Notes: generated by a model not told the origin, from the letters alone. DNA of 64,000 bases from Bradyrhizobium vignae (GCF_004114425.1 NZ_RDQF01000019.1:79505-143504), one strand, 5' to 3'; positions 28,786-37,745 are shown, counted from the first letter of the stretch. Translations and numbers: made by a program.

Positions 28786-31137
28786 TCACCATTTGAACGC
28801 CGCCGAGATCTCGTAGGTGCGCGGCGCGCCCAGCAGGATCTGATCGGGATAGAACGGATCGCCCCAGATCGCGTAGCGCTTGTCGGTGATGTTGCGGACA
28901 CGGAAGGTCAGGCGGGCCTGGTCGACGGCATTGAAGACGGTCTTCGGGATATCGACGAAGGCGTAGACGTCGCCGACCGTGTAGGCGTTCATCGTCACCG
29001 TGTTGGCGTCGGTGTTGTAGCGGTCGCCGACATGCCGGCCGACGATGCCGAGCTCTACCGGCCATGGCGTGAAGAACCGGTACGACGCACCGGCATTCGC
29101 GACGATGCGCGGCACGTTCGGCGGCGTGTTGCCGGAGAACGAGCCACCGACGAAATTGTAGTCGGCATAGCGCGCATCGACATAGGCGATGTTGCCCCAC
29201 AGCCGCAGCGGCTCGATCGGTCGCACCGAGGCGGCGAGCTCGACGCCCTTCGATTCCTGCCGCCCGGCGATATTGAGCGCCTGCCCGCCGGCCGCCGCAT
29301 AGACATTCTTGCGCAGGATGTCGTAGGCCGAGAACGACCATTCCGCCCGGTTGTCCCAGAACAGGTGCTTGACGCCGGTCTCGTAGGTGCGCGCGGTAGT
29401 CAGGTCGAGCGGCTGGGTCGGCCCGAGCAGGAAGATGTTGTTGGCCGCGATGTCGGCGCCAGTGGCGTACTGGCTGAAGAAGGTCAGGCCGGGAACGGCC
29501 TCCCAGGTGTAGCCGATGCGGCCGGTGACCGGCGCCCAGTCTTTCGTGAAGGGAAAGCCTGCCTTCTCCAGCCCGGTCTTGTCGGTCCAGTTGCGGTCGA
29601 GCCCGATGTGCTCGACACGCAGGCCGCCGATCAGCGCGAAGCTGCGTGTCAGCTTCAACCGGTCCTCGAACGACAGCGCTTCGTTGTCAATCCGTGCGGT
29701 CTGCCGCTGAGTTGTAAGGGGGCCGTAAAAGCCCCTGTCGAAGTTTACCAGTGGGACGGAGTCGTTCGGGAAGGGGAAGGCCGCTCCGGGCCGAACAAAA
29801 TCAAGAAAGCTCGACGACAAAGTCGTGACGAGGCGATTGTCGAAACCGGCGACGTTCGCGTCCCAAATCAGGTCGGTGATGTTGCCGACAAGACGCTGGC
29901 TGTGCGCGACATAGAAGCGCTCGCGATCCACTAGGTTCGTAGTGGAGTTGAACGCCTCGACTTCGTTGTTGAACCAGGTCCGTTCCGCGCCATAGCCATA
30001 GGCCTGACTCTTGAGCGTCAGGTCGGGCGCCAGCTTCAACTCGAAGCCACCCCGCAGCCACACCTCCTGCGCCACGTTGCGATTGTCGAGGACGTTGTAA
30101 TTGGTGTTGAAGGTGCGGTCGTCGATCGTGATAGCGCCAAGATTGGTGTTGTTGTAGTTCGAAACGTAGTTGCCGGAGACGATCCCCGTCGTCGCATGCG
30201 AGCCGCTGAAAGCGATCGGCACCAGTGGCGCGCCCCAATAGGCCTTGCCGCGGTCCTCGCGGTACTCGATCGCACCCCAGACCTTGAGACTGTCGGAGAT
30301 GCGGTAGTTGAGCTGCCCGGACACGTCGAACGTCCTAGTATAGGTGTCGTCGACAAAGCCGTTGAGCGAGGAGCGGCTGATGTCGAAGCGGTAGTCGAGG
30401 CTCCGGACGTTGGTGCTGCCGCCCGAGCCGTAATGGGCGCGGAACGAGTTCAGGGAATCGTACGAGAAATCCGCCTCGTTGCGGATCGCGCCGGTGTGCG
30501 GCTGCTTGGTGACGAAGTTGATCGCGCCGCCCGCGGCGCCCTCGCCCGAGATCAGCGAGGCCGGACCTTTCAGGAATTCCACGGCCTCCAGATTGGCGGT
30601 GTCGACGATCCGCGAGGTCATGTTCTGCGGACCGATCTTGATGCCGTTGTAGAGCGTGTTGATCTGGCTGTTGGTGAAGCCGCGCATCGAGAAGGCAGAA
30701 GGTTCAGCAGGATTGTCGCCGGAGGTGACGCCGACGGCGCCCTGCGCCACCTCGGACACTGTTCGATAGCCCTGCTCGCGCATGGTCTCGGCGGAGATCA
30801 CCTCGACCGTCGCGGGCGTCTGCCGCACCGTCAGGCCGAGCCGTGACGCACTTTCGGCAACGGCATTGCTGTTGAGCGGCGTTTGCGCCGTCGCATCCGG
30901 CGTGGCGGGTTTTGGTGCTGCGGATACAGCCGCCGCCCTGCGCGCTGCCGCGCGACGCGCGCCCGGTGCGTCCCGGGCAGCCGGCTTGCGCGGTTGGGCG
31001 GGCGATACCTCGACGGGCGGCAGCGGCTCCCGGGCTTGCTGCGCCAGTGCGGCCGGCAAATCAACAACGGCAAGTAATGTGAATGCGACGGAGGCAAGCG
31101 GGAAGCGGCGCGGTCGTACGTTACGGATGGAAGACAC
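28786..31137 (-). CDS. TonB-dependent receptor, siderophore-receptor type
   Basis: Outer-membrane transporter, 783 residues. It starts with GTG (31137) after CGAGG, has a signal peptide ending AALAQQ, then an unusual extension of about 60 residues rich in Ala, Pro and Arg that includes a TonB-box-like PLPPVEVSP. The plug domain contains TPATVEVISAETM, FSMRGF, and VEFLKGPASLISGEGAAGGAINFV, and the barrel ends in the canonical aromatic residue (AAFKW). By sequence it is of the ferric-siderophore class, yet a cobalamin riboswitch lies upstream, which suggests a cobalamin, corrinoid or cobalt-chelate ligand. Confidence 0.92.
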   Translation of the reverse strand: MSSIRNVRPRRFPLASVAFTLLAVVDLPAALAQQAREPLPPVEVSPAQPRKPAARDAPGARRAAARRAAAVSAAPKPATPDATAQTPLNSNAVAESASRLGLTVRQTPATVEVISAETMREQGYRTVSEVAQGAVGVTSGDNPAEPSAFSMRGFTNSQINTLYNGIKIGPQNMTSRIVDTANLEAVEFLKGPASLISGEGAAGGAINFVTKQPHTGAIRNEADFSYDSLNSFRAHYGSGGSTNVRSLDYRFDISRSSLNGFVDDTYTRTFDVSGQLNYRISDSLKVWGAIEYREDRGKAYWGAPLVPIAFSGSHATTGIVSGNYVSNYNNTNLGAITIDDRTFNTNYNVLDNRNVAQEVWLRGGFELKLAPDLTLKSQAYGYGAERTWFNNEVEAFNSTTNLVDRERFYVAHSQRLVGNITDLIWDANVAGFDNRLVTTLSSSFLDFVRPGAAFPFPNDSVPLVNFDRGFYGPLTTQRQTARIDNEALSFEDRLKLTRSFALIGGLRVEHIGLDRNWTDKTGLEKAGFPFTKDWAPVTGRIGYTWEAVPGLTFFSQYATGADIAANNIFLLGPTQPLDLTTARTYETGVKHLFWDNRAEWSFSAYDILRKNVYAAAGGQALNIAGRQESKGVELAASVRPIEPLRLWGNIAYVDARYADYNFVGGSFSGNTPPNVPRIVANAGASYRFFTPWPVELGIVGRHVGDRYNTDANTVTMNAYTVGDVYAFVDIPKTVFNAVDQARLTFRVRNITDKRYAIWGDPFYPDQILLGAPRTYEISAAFKW

Positions 31138-31257
31138 GGTATAGGACCTCGGTATGACGTCAGTGGCACGTCACAGCGAACGAGGTCTCACCCTTGGCCT
31201 TGAGCCGTCCGATGAAGCCGAATGTCTGTACTCCCCGACCGACATCTTCGCGTGTGA

Positions 31258-31434
31258 CCACGGCTGACGACAGGTCTCCTGGCTCGCGGGTCATGACCGC
31301 TTCGTCGCCTTCCCGGGACCGAGGACCCAGTGGCTCGTGACGAAGGATTATCCGCTCACAGTTGCGGGGGCAGCCACGGTATTGGGGACAACGCCCCGCA
31401 CCGCATTCCCTTTTCATTCCCTCTCGGGAAAACC
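31258..31434 (-). promoter_or_regulatory. Cobalamin riboswitch 1, leader of TonB receptor-PepSY genes
   Basis: Read on the minus strand, this leader has the conserved order of a cobalamin riboswitch: AAAAGGGAATGCGGTG, later CTGCCCCCGCAACTG, then GCCACTGGG, CCGGGAAGGC, and finally the B12 box GCCAGGAGACCTG. The B12 box ends about 130 bases before the GTG of the TonB receptor. Binding of adenosylcobalamin would be expected to lower expression of the receptor and PepSY protein. Boundaries are approximate because the outer P1 stem was not folded by program. Confidence 0.92.
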
Positions 31435-31524
31435 GTCGCGAGCATCTAGGATTACCACCAGGACAGAGTCAATGTGGCAGTTGCGGCGTTGTGGCCACAG
31501 CGACCAACTTCCTTGGAGATAAGC

Positions 31525-32097
31525 ATGGAAGGCGAGACGCTCCTCTGGTTGATCCGGCATGCGGCCGTCGAGGGCGCGGCCGGAGCGATCCATGCAGACG
31601 ATGCGCGGGCCGATCTCGGCGATCACGCGGCATTGGCGGCTCTGCGGCAGCGCTTGCCGCCGGACGCCACCAGCTATGCCAGCCCGTCGCGACGCACGGT
31701 CGAGACGGCGCGCGCACTGGGGCTCGCACCGGAGTTGGTCAGCGAATTCCGCGAGCAGGATTTCGGTGACTGGACCGGCCATCGGCATGACGAGCTCGCC
31801 GCGACCGGTGGCGATGCCTATGCGCAGTTCTGGCGCGATCCGGCGCGCGGACAGCCGCCGAACGGCGAAAGCTTTGTCGATCAGGTCGCGCGCGTCCGGC
31901 TGGGTCTGTCGCGGATTGGCGCAGGCTCCGCAGCGCTGGTCGTACATTCCGGCACCATCCGCGCCGCGCTCTGCATCGCGCTGGACCTGACACCGCAAGC
32001 CGCCTTGCGCTTCGTGATCGATCCGCTGTCGCTCACCCGGATCGATCGGCTCGCGAACGGCTGGCGCGTCGTTTCCGTCAATCAGCGTATCAGCTAG
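31525..32097 (+). CDS. Histidine phosphatase family protein, CobC-like (alpha-ribazole phosphatase candidate)
   Basis: Phosphoglycerate-mutase-like phosphatase, about 190 residues. The N-terminal catalytic motif is LIRHAAVEG (Arg11, His12), the second half of the site is EFREQDFGDWTG, and the later histidine is in ALVVHSGTIRA. Placed beside cobT it is a good candidate for dephosphorylating alpha-ribazole phosphate or adenosylcobalamin phosphate in lower-ligand assembly. The motif is RHA rather than RHG. Start MEGETLLW at 31525 follows GGAG. It converges with cobT, overlapping by eight bases. Confidence 0.85.
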   Translation: MEGETLLWLIRHAAVEGAAGAIHADDARADLGDHAALAALRQRLPPDATSYASPSRRTVETARALGLAPELVSEFREQDFGDWTGHRHDELAATGGDAYAQFWRDPARGQPPNGESFVDQVARVRLGLSRIGAGSAALVVHSGTIRAALCIALDLTPQAALRFVIDPLSLTRIDRLANGWRVVSVNQRIS

Positions 32098-33142
32098 GCC
32101 GATCCGGTACGTTGGCCTGTGCGAACGTCGCCATTCCGTTGTGAAGCGCACAGGCCGAGCGGACCAGCGGCAGCGCGATGGCCGCACCCGATCCTTCGCC
32201 AAGCCTGAGATCGAGGCTGATCAGCGGCTGCACGTCCAGGGCCCGAAGCACGAGGCGATGCCCCAGCTCTGCCGATTGATGCGAAGGCAACAGGTAAGGC
32301 TGGCACGACGGATTGAGCCGCACTGCTGCCAGGGCCGCGACCGACACGATGAAGCCGTCGATCAGCACAGGGATGCGGCTCTGCGCGGCCGCAATGATCG
32401 CACCTGAGATCGCCGCGATCTCGAGGCCGCCGACGGCGCACAGGATCTTCTCGGCCGAGGCTCCGGCAACGCCGTGGCGTGCAATCGCCGCATCGATCAC
32501 CCGCGCCTTGTGCGCGCGGCCCAATGCATCGACGCCGGTGCCGCTGCCCGCGATCTCCTCGGCACTCACGCCGAGCAAGCTCGCCGCGATCGCCGCTGAC
32601 GTGGTGGTGTTGCCAATGCCCATCTCGCCGAAGATCAGGAGATCAGGCTGGCTGGCTTCCGCACGCGCTACCGCGCGCTGGCCGGCGCCGAAGGCGTAGG
32701 CCAATTCCGTGGGCGTGAGCGCGGCCTCGACACTGAAATCGCGCGTGCCGCTGCGCGGCTTGTCGGTGACGATTCCGGGCATCTGCGCTTCGGCCAGCGT
32801 GCCGGCATCGACCACCTCGAGGTTTGAGCCCAGCTCGCGCGCCAGCACCGAGATCGCGGCGCCACCGGAGGCAAAATTCGCCATCATCGCGATGGTCACG
32901 GCTTGCGGATAGGCCGACACGCCTTGCGCGACGATGCCGTGATCGCCCGCGAAGATGATGATCGGCACGCGCGCCGCACGCGGCCGCTCAGTCGCTTGCA
33001 AGCCCGCAAGCTCGATCGCGAGCTGCTCGAGCCGGCCGAGCGCGCCGGTCGGCTTCGTCAGTTGCGCCTGCCGCGTAGCGGCCGCCTCGCGATGGACTGC
33101 GGAGATCTCGGGGCAGTTCCGGTAAACCCATTCGGGAAGCAT
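32090..33142 (-). CDS. cobT: Nicotinate-nucleotide--dimethylbenzimidazole phosphoribosyltransferase
   Basis: Makes alpha-ribazole 5'-phosphate from dimethylbenzimidazole and nicotinate mononucleotide (called CobU in Pseudomonas denitrificans). At 350 residues it has the family length. Visible motifs are FAGDHGIVAQGVSAYPQAVT, LIFGEMGIGNTTTSAAIA, and the C-terminal LRLGEGSGAAIAL, where Glu316 corresponds to the catalytic glutamate. It follows cobF by six bases, so the two are co-transcribed. BluB in the same window supplies the dimethylbenzimidazole. Confidence 0.96.
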   Translation of the reverse strand: MLPEWVYRNCPEISAVHREAAATRQAQLTKPTGALGRLEQLAIELAGLQATERPRAARVPIIIFAGDHGIVAQGVSAYPQAVTIAMMANFASGGAAISVLARELGSNLEVVDAGTLAEAQMPGIVTDKPRSGTRDFSVEAALTPTELAYAFGAGQRAVARAEASQPDLLIFGEMGIGNTTTSAAIAASLLGVSAEEIAGSGTGVDALGRAHKARVIDAAIARHGVAGASAEKILCAVGGLEIAAISGAIIAAAQSRIPVLIDGFIVSVAALAAVRLNPSCQPYLLPSHQSAELGHRLVLRALDVQPLISLDLRLGEGSGAAIALPLVRSACALHNGMATFAQANVPDRPS

Positions 33143-33148
33143 GCTGCC

Positions 33149-33898
33149 TCAACGCCTTCGCTTGAGAATGTAACTGTCCATGATCCAGCCGTGCCGCTCA
33201 CGCGCCTCTTGCCGCGACGCGACGATGCGCGGGCCGACCTCGGCCAGCACGCCGGACATGATGATCTGATCGGGCATGCCGAGATAGGCCCCCCACCAAA
33301 TGTGGAGCCCGGCCGGATCGAGCGACTGAAACGCCGTGCCGCCGTCGAGCATCACCACCACGGTATCGACGCCTTGCGGCCAGCCGCCGTCGCGCAAACG
33401 CCGACCCGTCGTCACCAGGAACGGCTCGCCGATATCGTTGAGTGGTAGCGCATGCGCGGCGCACAGCGCCTGGATCGAGGTGATGCCGGGTACGACTTCG
33501 ATATTCGGTAGTGGATCGAGCCGGCGCGCAATGCGTAACGAAGAGTCGTAGAGCGATGGATCGCCCCAGATCAGCAGCGCGACCTTGCCGTCACCTTGGC
33601 GATGCCTCGCGATGGTCTGCGACCAGGTCGCGGCCACCGCATCATGCCAATCGTCGACGCCCTTGCGGTAATCAGCTTCACCGCCATCGCGCACGGGAAG
33701 ATCGAATTCGGCGATGACTGCCTTGTCGCTGGCGAGCACCTCGGCGCAGATCGTCCGTCTGAGATCCGCAAGATCGGACTTCGCAGTCCCCTTGCGCGGG
33801 ATCAGGACGAGATCGGCCTCATTGATGGCTTGAATCGCGGCGCGCGTGAGCTGCTCGGGATCGCCGCAACCGATACCTATCAGAGAGAGCGTGAGCAT
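33149..33898 (-). CDS. cobF: Precorrin-6A synthase (deacetylating)
   Basis: SAM-dependent methyltransferase of the aerobic cobalamin pathway that methylates C1 and releases acetate, giving precorrin-6A. It has 249 residues from MLTLSLIGIGCGDPEQLT; an upstream extension of the frame is not needed. Landmarks are DLVLIPRKG, LLIWGDPSLYDS, and VVPGITSIQALCA. CobF is specific to the oxygen-dependent route, which fits CobG, CobN and CobK here. It begins 46 bases after the CbiM-like gene, beyond a strong hairpin. Confidence 0.95.
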   Translation of the reverse strand: MLTLSLIGIGCGDPEQLTRAAIQAINEADLVLIPRKGTAKSDLADLRRTICAEVLASDKAVIAEFDLPVRDGGEADYRKGVDDWHDAVAATWSQTIARHRQGDGKVALLIWGDPSLYDSSLRIARRLDPLPNIEVVPGITSIQALCAAHALPLNDIGEPFLVTTGRRLRDGGWPQGVDTVVVMLDGGTAFQSLDPAGLHIWWGAYLGMPDQIIMSGVLAEVGPRIVASRQEARERHGWIMDSYILKRRR

Positions 33899-33910
33899 CG
33901 CGAGCGCGAC

Positions 33911-33931
33911 GGGCGGCCGCTGCGGCCGCCC
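33911..33931 (-). terminator. Strong stem-loop between CbiM-like gene and cobF
   Basis: GGGCGGCC and GGCCGCCC form an 8-bp perfect stem around a five-base loop, lying 13 bases downstream of the CbiM-like stop and 12 bases ahead of the cobF start on the minus strand. There is no T-run. It could reduce read-through from the riboswitch-controlled permease gene into cobF-cobT or stabilise the upstream message. Confidence 0.45.
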
Positions 33932-33944
33932 ATTCGCTTGTCTC

Positions 33945-34622
33945 TCAGGCCGCGTTGTGCAGGCGCGGCGTGACGAGGCCGGGCGCAGTGACGCCACGCA
34001 GCGATTTCGCCAGCGCCAGCACGGCGAGATCGGCGAGCGGCTCGATCACGACGACCAGCGCATAGGATCCGGCAAACGCCGCGATGTTGGCGAGGTTGGT
34101 CGCGCCGAAGCCGGAGCCGTAAAGCGCCCAGAACGCCACCCAGGCGACGATGCCGGACTGATAGGCGGTCGAGAGCGCCAGCGCTTGGCGGTATTGCAGA
34201 TCGACGTAGGCCGTATTGCGCGGAATGATCCGCGTCGCGAGCGCCTGGATCGCAAACAGCGGCACCAGGAGCGTGGTGACGTTCATGCCATATTGCGGCA
34301 GGTCGGTCGGCACGAACAACACGCCCTGGAGCAAGAGGCCGAACGCGAGGCCAAAGGCTGCGGGCGCAGCACCAAACAGCAGGAATAGGGTCGAGCCGAG
34401 GATGAAGTGCACCTCGGACACGCCGACCGGGAAGTGCGGCAGGATTTGGAAGAAGGTGAAGACAAGGCCCGTGGTGGCCAAGGTGCGCGCCGCGAACGAG
34501 CCAACGCCCTGCTCGCGCACGGTTTCGGCCGCGAGCTTGAAGGCAACGCCGCCTGCGGCGATGCCGGTTGCGTAACTCAACACGAGCTTGGCGCCCGTCA
34601 CGATCCCGGGTTCGATATGCAT
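33945..34622 (-). CDS. CbiM-like cobalt transport membrane protein
   Basis: Membrane protein of 225 residues resembling the CbiM substrate-binding component of energy-coupling-factor cobalt/nickel importers. The start MHIEPGIV recalls the CbiM N-terminus, where the Met-His pair binds the metal. Six or so hydrophobic segments follow, among them LVFTFFQILPHFPVGVSEVHF and ILGSTLFLLFGAAPAAFGLAFG. No CbiN, CbiQ or CbiO gene is in the window. A cobalamin riboswitch directly upstream supports a cobalt role. Its exact family branch is uncertain. Confidence 0.82.
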   Translation of the reverse strand: MHIEPGIVTGAKLVLSYATGIAAGGVAFKLAAETVREQGVGSFAARTLATTGLVFTFFQILPHFPVGVSEVHFILGSTLFLLFGAAPAAFGLAFGLLLQGVLFVPTDLPQYGMNVTTLLVPLFAIQALATRIIPRNTAYVDLQYRQALALSTAYQSGIVAWVAFWALYGSGFGATNLANIAAFAGSYALVVVIEPLADLAVLALAKSLRGVTAPGLVTPRLHNAA

Positions 34623-34667
34623 GGCTCAATTCCTTCCTGCCGTCACACCCGACGGCCTTGGCCTCGA

Positions 34668-34862
34668 AATTTGCAGGGCCGGTCTCCTGGCTCGCGGTTC
34701 ACTGGGGTTCTCCGGCCTTCCCGGACCTTGCGGCCCAGTGGCTGATCGGAGCCCCTCACCGCTTACAGTCGCGGGGGCGGCTGGGGTTTTGGGCGCCGCA
34801 ATTGGGTCCGCCCACCCCCATTCCCGTTTATGCTCCGGCGCTTTGCGCCGCGTTGAGCACCA
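34668..34862 (-). promoter_or_regulatory. Cobalamin riboswitch 2, leader of CbiM-like gene
   Basis: On the minus strand the conserved elements run in order: AAACGGGAATGGGGGTG, AGCCGCCCCCGCGACTGTAAG, AGCCACTGGG, CCGGGAAGGCC, and the B12 box GAGCCAGGAGACCGGCC. It ends about 45 bases before the ATG of the CbiM-like gene, so it probably controls cobalt uptake in response to cobalamin, by sequestering the ribosome site or by termination. The 302-base gap between that gene and cobA is filled by this element and its promoter. Confidence 0.93.
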
Positions 34863-34924
34863 TGCCTCTCTTGTGTGCCCCTTTCGTATCGCAGGCGTCA
34901 AGGGGCGACTGGCTGCGGGAGCCG

Positions 34925-35656
34925 TCATGACGGATATTCCCCGGCCAGCGCGCCGAACAGAATCACGGCGGCGGTGGAAGCCGCCCCACCGCGCGCAAGC
35001 TGCTCGGCGAGCTCGACAATGGTGGTGCGGACCAGCCGTTCGTCCGATCTCCCGAGAGATTCGGCGAACAGCGCCGGGGTGCTTGGCGCGAGGCCATGCG
35101 CGATCAATTTTGCGGCAAGCGCCGGAAAGGTGCGCCGGCCCATATAGACCACAGTCGTGGCCTCGGGGTCGGCCAGCGCCGCCCAATTCAGGTTTGGTGG
35201 CAATTCCCCGGTGACATCGGCCCCGGTCACGAACTGCACCCGTCGCGAGGTGTGCCGTCGGGTCAGCGGAATTCCTGCTCGCGCCGCGGCGACGCAGGCT
35301 GAGGTGACTCCGGGAACGATCTCGTAGCCGATGCCGGCCTCGCGCAGCGTTTCGATCTCTTCCTCGAGCCGGCCGAAAATGCCGGCATCGCCCGACTTCA
35401 GCCGCACCACGCGCACGCCGGTTGCGGCATAGTCGACCAGGAGACGGTTGACATGGTGCTGCTTGGTCGAAGGACGCCCGGCCCGCTTTCCCACCGCGAC
35501 AAGATTGGCCCCGGGCCGCGCGAGGTCGAGGATCGCGCCGGACGCAAGGTCGTCATAGAGCACGACGTCCGCCTCGCGCAGCCGCGCGGCGCCCTTCACG
35601 GTGAGGAGCTCGGGATCGCCAGGACCGGCGGAGACGAAGGAGACAAAACCGCTCAC
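34925..35656 (-). CDS. cobA: Uroporphyrinogen-III C-methyltransferase
   Basis: SAM-dependent methyltransferase that makes precorrin-2, the entry to cobalamin synthesis, 243 residues. Motifs are FVSAGPGDPELLTVKGAARL, VGKRAGRPSTKQHHVNRLL, VRLKSGDAGIFGRLEEE, and VPGVTSACVAAARAGIPLT. It lacks the CysG-type oxidase/chelatase domain. The start is GTG, overlapping the cobB stop (35653-35656), so translation is coupled. It is the last gene of the cobL-cobE-cobM-cobB-cobA string. Confidence 0.94.
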   Translation of the reverse strand: MSGFVSFVSAGPGDPELLTVKGAARLREADVVLYDDLASGAILDLARPGANLVAVGKRAGRPSTKQHHVNRLLVDYAATGVRVVRLKSGDAGIFGRLEEEIETLREAGIGYEIVPGVTSACVAAARAGIPLTRRHTSRRVQFVTGADVTGELPPNLNWAALADPEATTVVYMGRRTFPALAAKLIAHGLAPSTPALFAESLGRSDERLVRTTIVELAEQLARGGAASTAAVILFGALAGEYPS

Positions 35657-36963
35657 CGGTCCTCCGCGATCAGATGAAAGAACGTGCCGGTGGCATGGCC
35701 ACGGCGCGAGCCGGTCTCGGCAATGACGGTGCCGGTTGCATCGTGCACCACGGCCAGCGGCGTATCGGGTTGGGCAACGATGGTCGAATAGTGGAACTCA
35801 TGGCCGCGCAGGCGTGCGCCGGCCTCATGCCCCGGCATCGGCGCAGCCAGTTCGGCGAGGCGATAGCCCAGATGCATGCGGCGCCTGGCAAAGCTGGTCT
35901 CCAGGCCGAGCAGCCCCGCCATCTCATGGCGGACGCCGTCGGCATCGGTCAAAGCGGCACCCAGCACCATATAGCCCCCGCATTCGCCGTGCACGGGCCG
36001 CGTCTCCGCGAAGCCGCGAAGGCCGCTGCGAAAGCGCGCGTTGGCCGCGATCCTGCCGGCATGAAGCTCGGGATAGCCGCCCGGCAGCCAGCACACGTTG
36101 GCGCTTGCATCGGGTGCTTCGTCAGCCAGCGGCGAGAACGGCACTATCTCGGCGCCCGCCGCGCGCCAGGCTTCCAGCATATGCGGATAGACGAACGAGA
36201 ATGCCGCATCCCGAGCCAGCGCAATGCGCTGGCCCGGCGGCGTCACATTCAAACCGTTCGTTGCAGGATGCGGCGACCATTTGGCTGCCGATTGCAGCAC
36301 CGCATCGAGATCGACGTGCTCGGCGATAAAGCGCGCGGCCTCGTCGATCAGCTTGCCGATCTCCGCCTGCTCCTCGGCCTGCACGAGGCCAAGATGCCGC
36401 TTCGGCAGGCTGATCTCGGCATGGCGCGGCAGCGCGCCGAACACGGCAACGCCGACCTCGTTCAGCGCGCGCCGCACGAGGTCTTCATGACGCGGGCTGG
36501 CGACGCGGTTGAGCACGACGCCCGCAAGGCGCACGCCGGGGCGATAGTCGCGAAGGCCCGCGGCAATCGCCGCCGCCGTCTGCGCCTGTCCCGAGGGATC
36601 GATCACCAGCACCACCGGCCAGCCCAGCATCTCCGCAATGTCCGCGGTCGCACCTGTGCCGGAGACGCCACGTGCGGCGACACCGTCGAACAGGCCCATC
36701 GAGCCCTCGGCGAGCACGACGTCGGCATCGGCACCGCGGCCGACGAGGTGCGCAATGCTCACGCGATCCATCGCCCAGCTGTCGACGTTGACGGAGGGGC
36801 GCCCCGTCGCCGCGGCGTGGAACGCGGGATCGATATAGTCAGGGCCGCTCTTGAAGCACTGCACGTTCAGGCCGCGATTGCGCCAGGCGCGGGCGAGCGC
36901 CAGGGTCAGCGTGGTCTTGCCCACTCCGGAGGCAGGTGCGGAGATGACGAGGCCCGCCGCCAT
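35653..36963 (-). CDS. cobB: Hydrogenobyrinate / cobyrinate a,c-diamide synthase
   Basis: Glutamine-dependent amidase that amidates the a and c side chains. The 436-residue protein has an N-terminal ATP-binding domain with SAPASGVGKTTLTLALA and a C-terminal class I glutamine amidotransferase domain with the catalytic cysteine in VHGECGGYMVLG and a late histidine in GHEFHYST. Start MAAGLVIS at 36963 overlaps the cobM stop; longer upstream frame is a shadow. In this aerobic context the substrate is hydrogenobyrinic acid. Confidence 0.95.
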   Translation of the reverse strand: MAAGLVISAPASGVGKTTLTLALARAWRNRGLNVQCFKSGPDYIDPAFHAAATGRPSVNVDSWAMDRVSIAHLVGRGADADVVLAEGSMGLFDGVAARGVSGTGATADIAEMLGWPVVLVIDPSGQAQTAAAIAAGLRDYRPGVRLAGVVLNRVASPRHEDLVRRALNEVGVAVFGALPRHAEISLPKRHLGLVQAEEQAEIGKLIDEAARFIAEHVDLDAVLQSAAKWSPHPATNGLNVTPPGQRIALARDAAFSFVYPHMLEAWRAAGAEIVPFSPLADEAPDASANVCWLPGGYPELHAGRIAANARFRSGLRGFAETRPVHGECGGYMVLGAALTDADGVRHEMAGLLGLETSFARRRMHLGYRLAELAAPMPGHEAGARLRGHEFHYSTIVAQPDTPLAVVHDATGTVIAETGSRRGHATGTFFHLIAEDR

Positions 36964-37745
36964 CACGATACCTCCGGAAAGCGCGGCTCGGCGCCGACCG
37001 GCCGATAGCGGCGGTCGTAAGCGGCGGCATAAAGGCGGCTCTCGTCGAAATCCGCAGCGCCAAGCGTCTTGCCGACCAGGATCAGCGCGGTGCGCTCCAT
37101 CTCGCCGCCCACGGCCGCATCGAGAGTGCCGAGTGTCGCGCGGACGATACGCTGGTCCGGCCAGCTCGCGCGCCACACGATCGCGACCGGGCAGTCCGCA
37201 CCGTAGTGAGGCGTCAGCTCGGCCACGACCTGATCGAGCAGATGGATCGACAGGTGAATTGCGAGCACCGCGCCGGTCGCGGCGAATGCAGCGAGCTTCT
37301 CGCCTTCAGGCATCGCGCTGGCGCGGCCCGGCGTGCGCGTCAGCACCACGGTCTGAGCCAGGCCCGGCAAAGTCAGTTCGGCCTCCAGCGCCGCCGCCGC
37401 AGCCGAGAATGAGGGCACGCCGGGTGTCAGCGTGTAGGGAATTCCGAGCGCACGCAGACGGCGGAGCTGCTCGCCCATCGCCGACCAGATCGAGAGATCG
37501 CCGGAATGCAGCCGCGCGACGTCCTTGCCCTCGGCATGCGCGGCGGCGATCTCCGCGATGATCTCCTCGAGCGAAAGCGGCGCGGTGTTGACGATGCGCG
37601 CACCGGCCGGGCAATGCGCCAGCACGCCTTCCGGCACCAGCGAGCCCGCATAGAGGCAGACCGGACAGGCCGCGATCAGGTCGCGGCCGCGCAAGGTCAA
37701 GAGATCGGCAGCGCCAGGCCCGGCGCCGATGAAATGCACCGTCAT
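36963..37745 (-). CDS. cobM: Precorrin-4 C11-methyltransferase
   Basis: SAM-dependent methyltransferase that methylates precorrin-4 at C11. The 260-residue protein begins MTVHFIGAGPGAADLLTLRG and contains VCLYAGSLVP, VARLHSGDLSIWSAMGEQ and LTPGVPSFSAAAAALEAELTL, which are characteristic of CobM/CbiF. It overlaps both cobE (ATGA at 37742-37745) and cobB, giving tight coupling. Confidence 0.95.
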   Translation of the reverse strand: MTVHFIGAGPGAADLLTLRGRDLIAACPVCLYAGSLVPEGVLAHCPAGARIVNTAPLSLEEIIAEIAAAHAEGKDVARLHSGDLSIWSAMGEQLRRLRALGIPYTLTPGVPSFSAAAAALEAELTLPGLAQTVVLTRTPGRASAMPEGEKLAAFAATGAVLAIHLSIHLLDQVVAELTPHYGADCPVAIVWRASWPDQRIVRATLGTLDAAVGGEMERTALILVGKTLGAADFDESRLYAAAYDRRYRPVGAEPRFPEVS

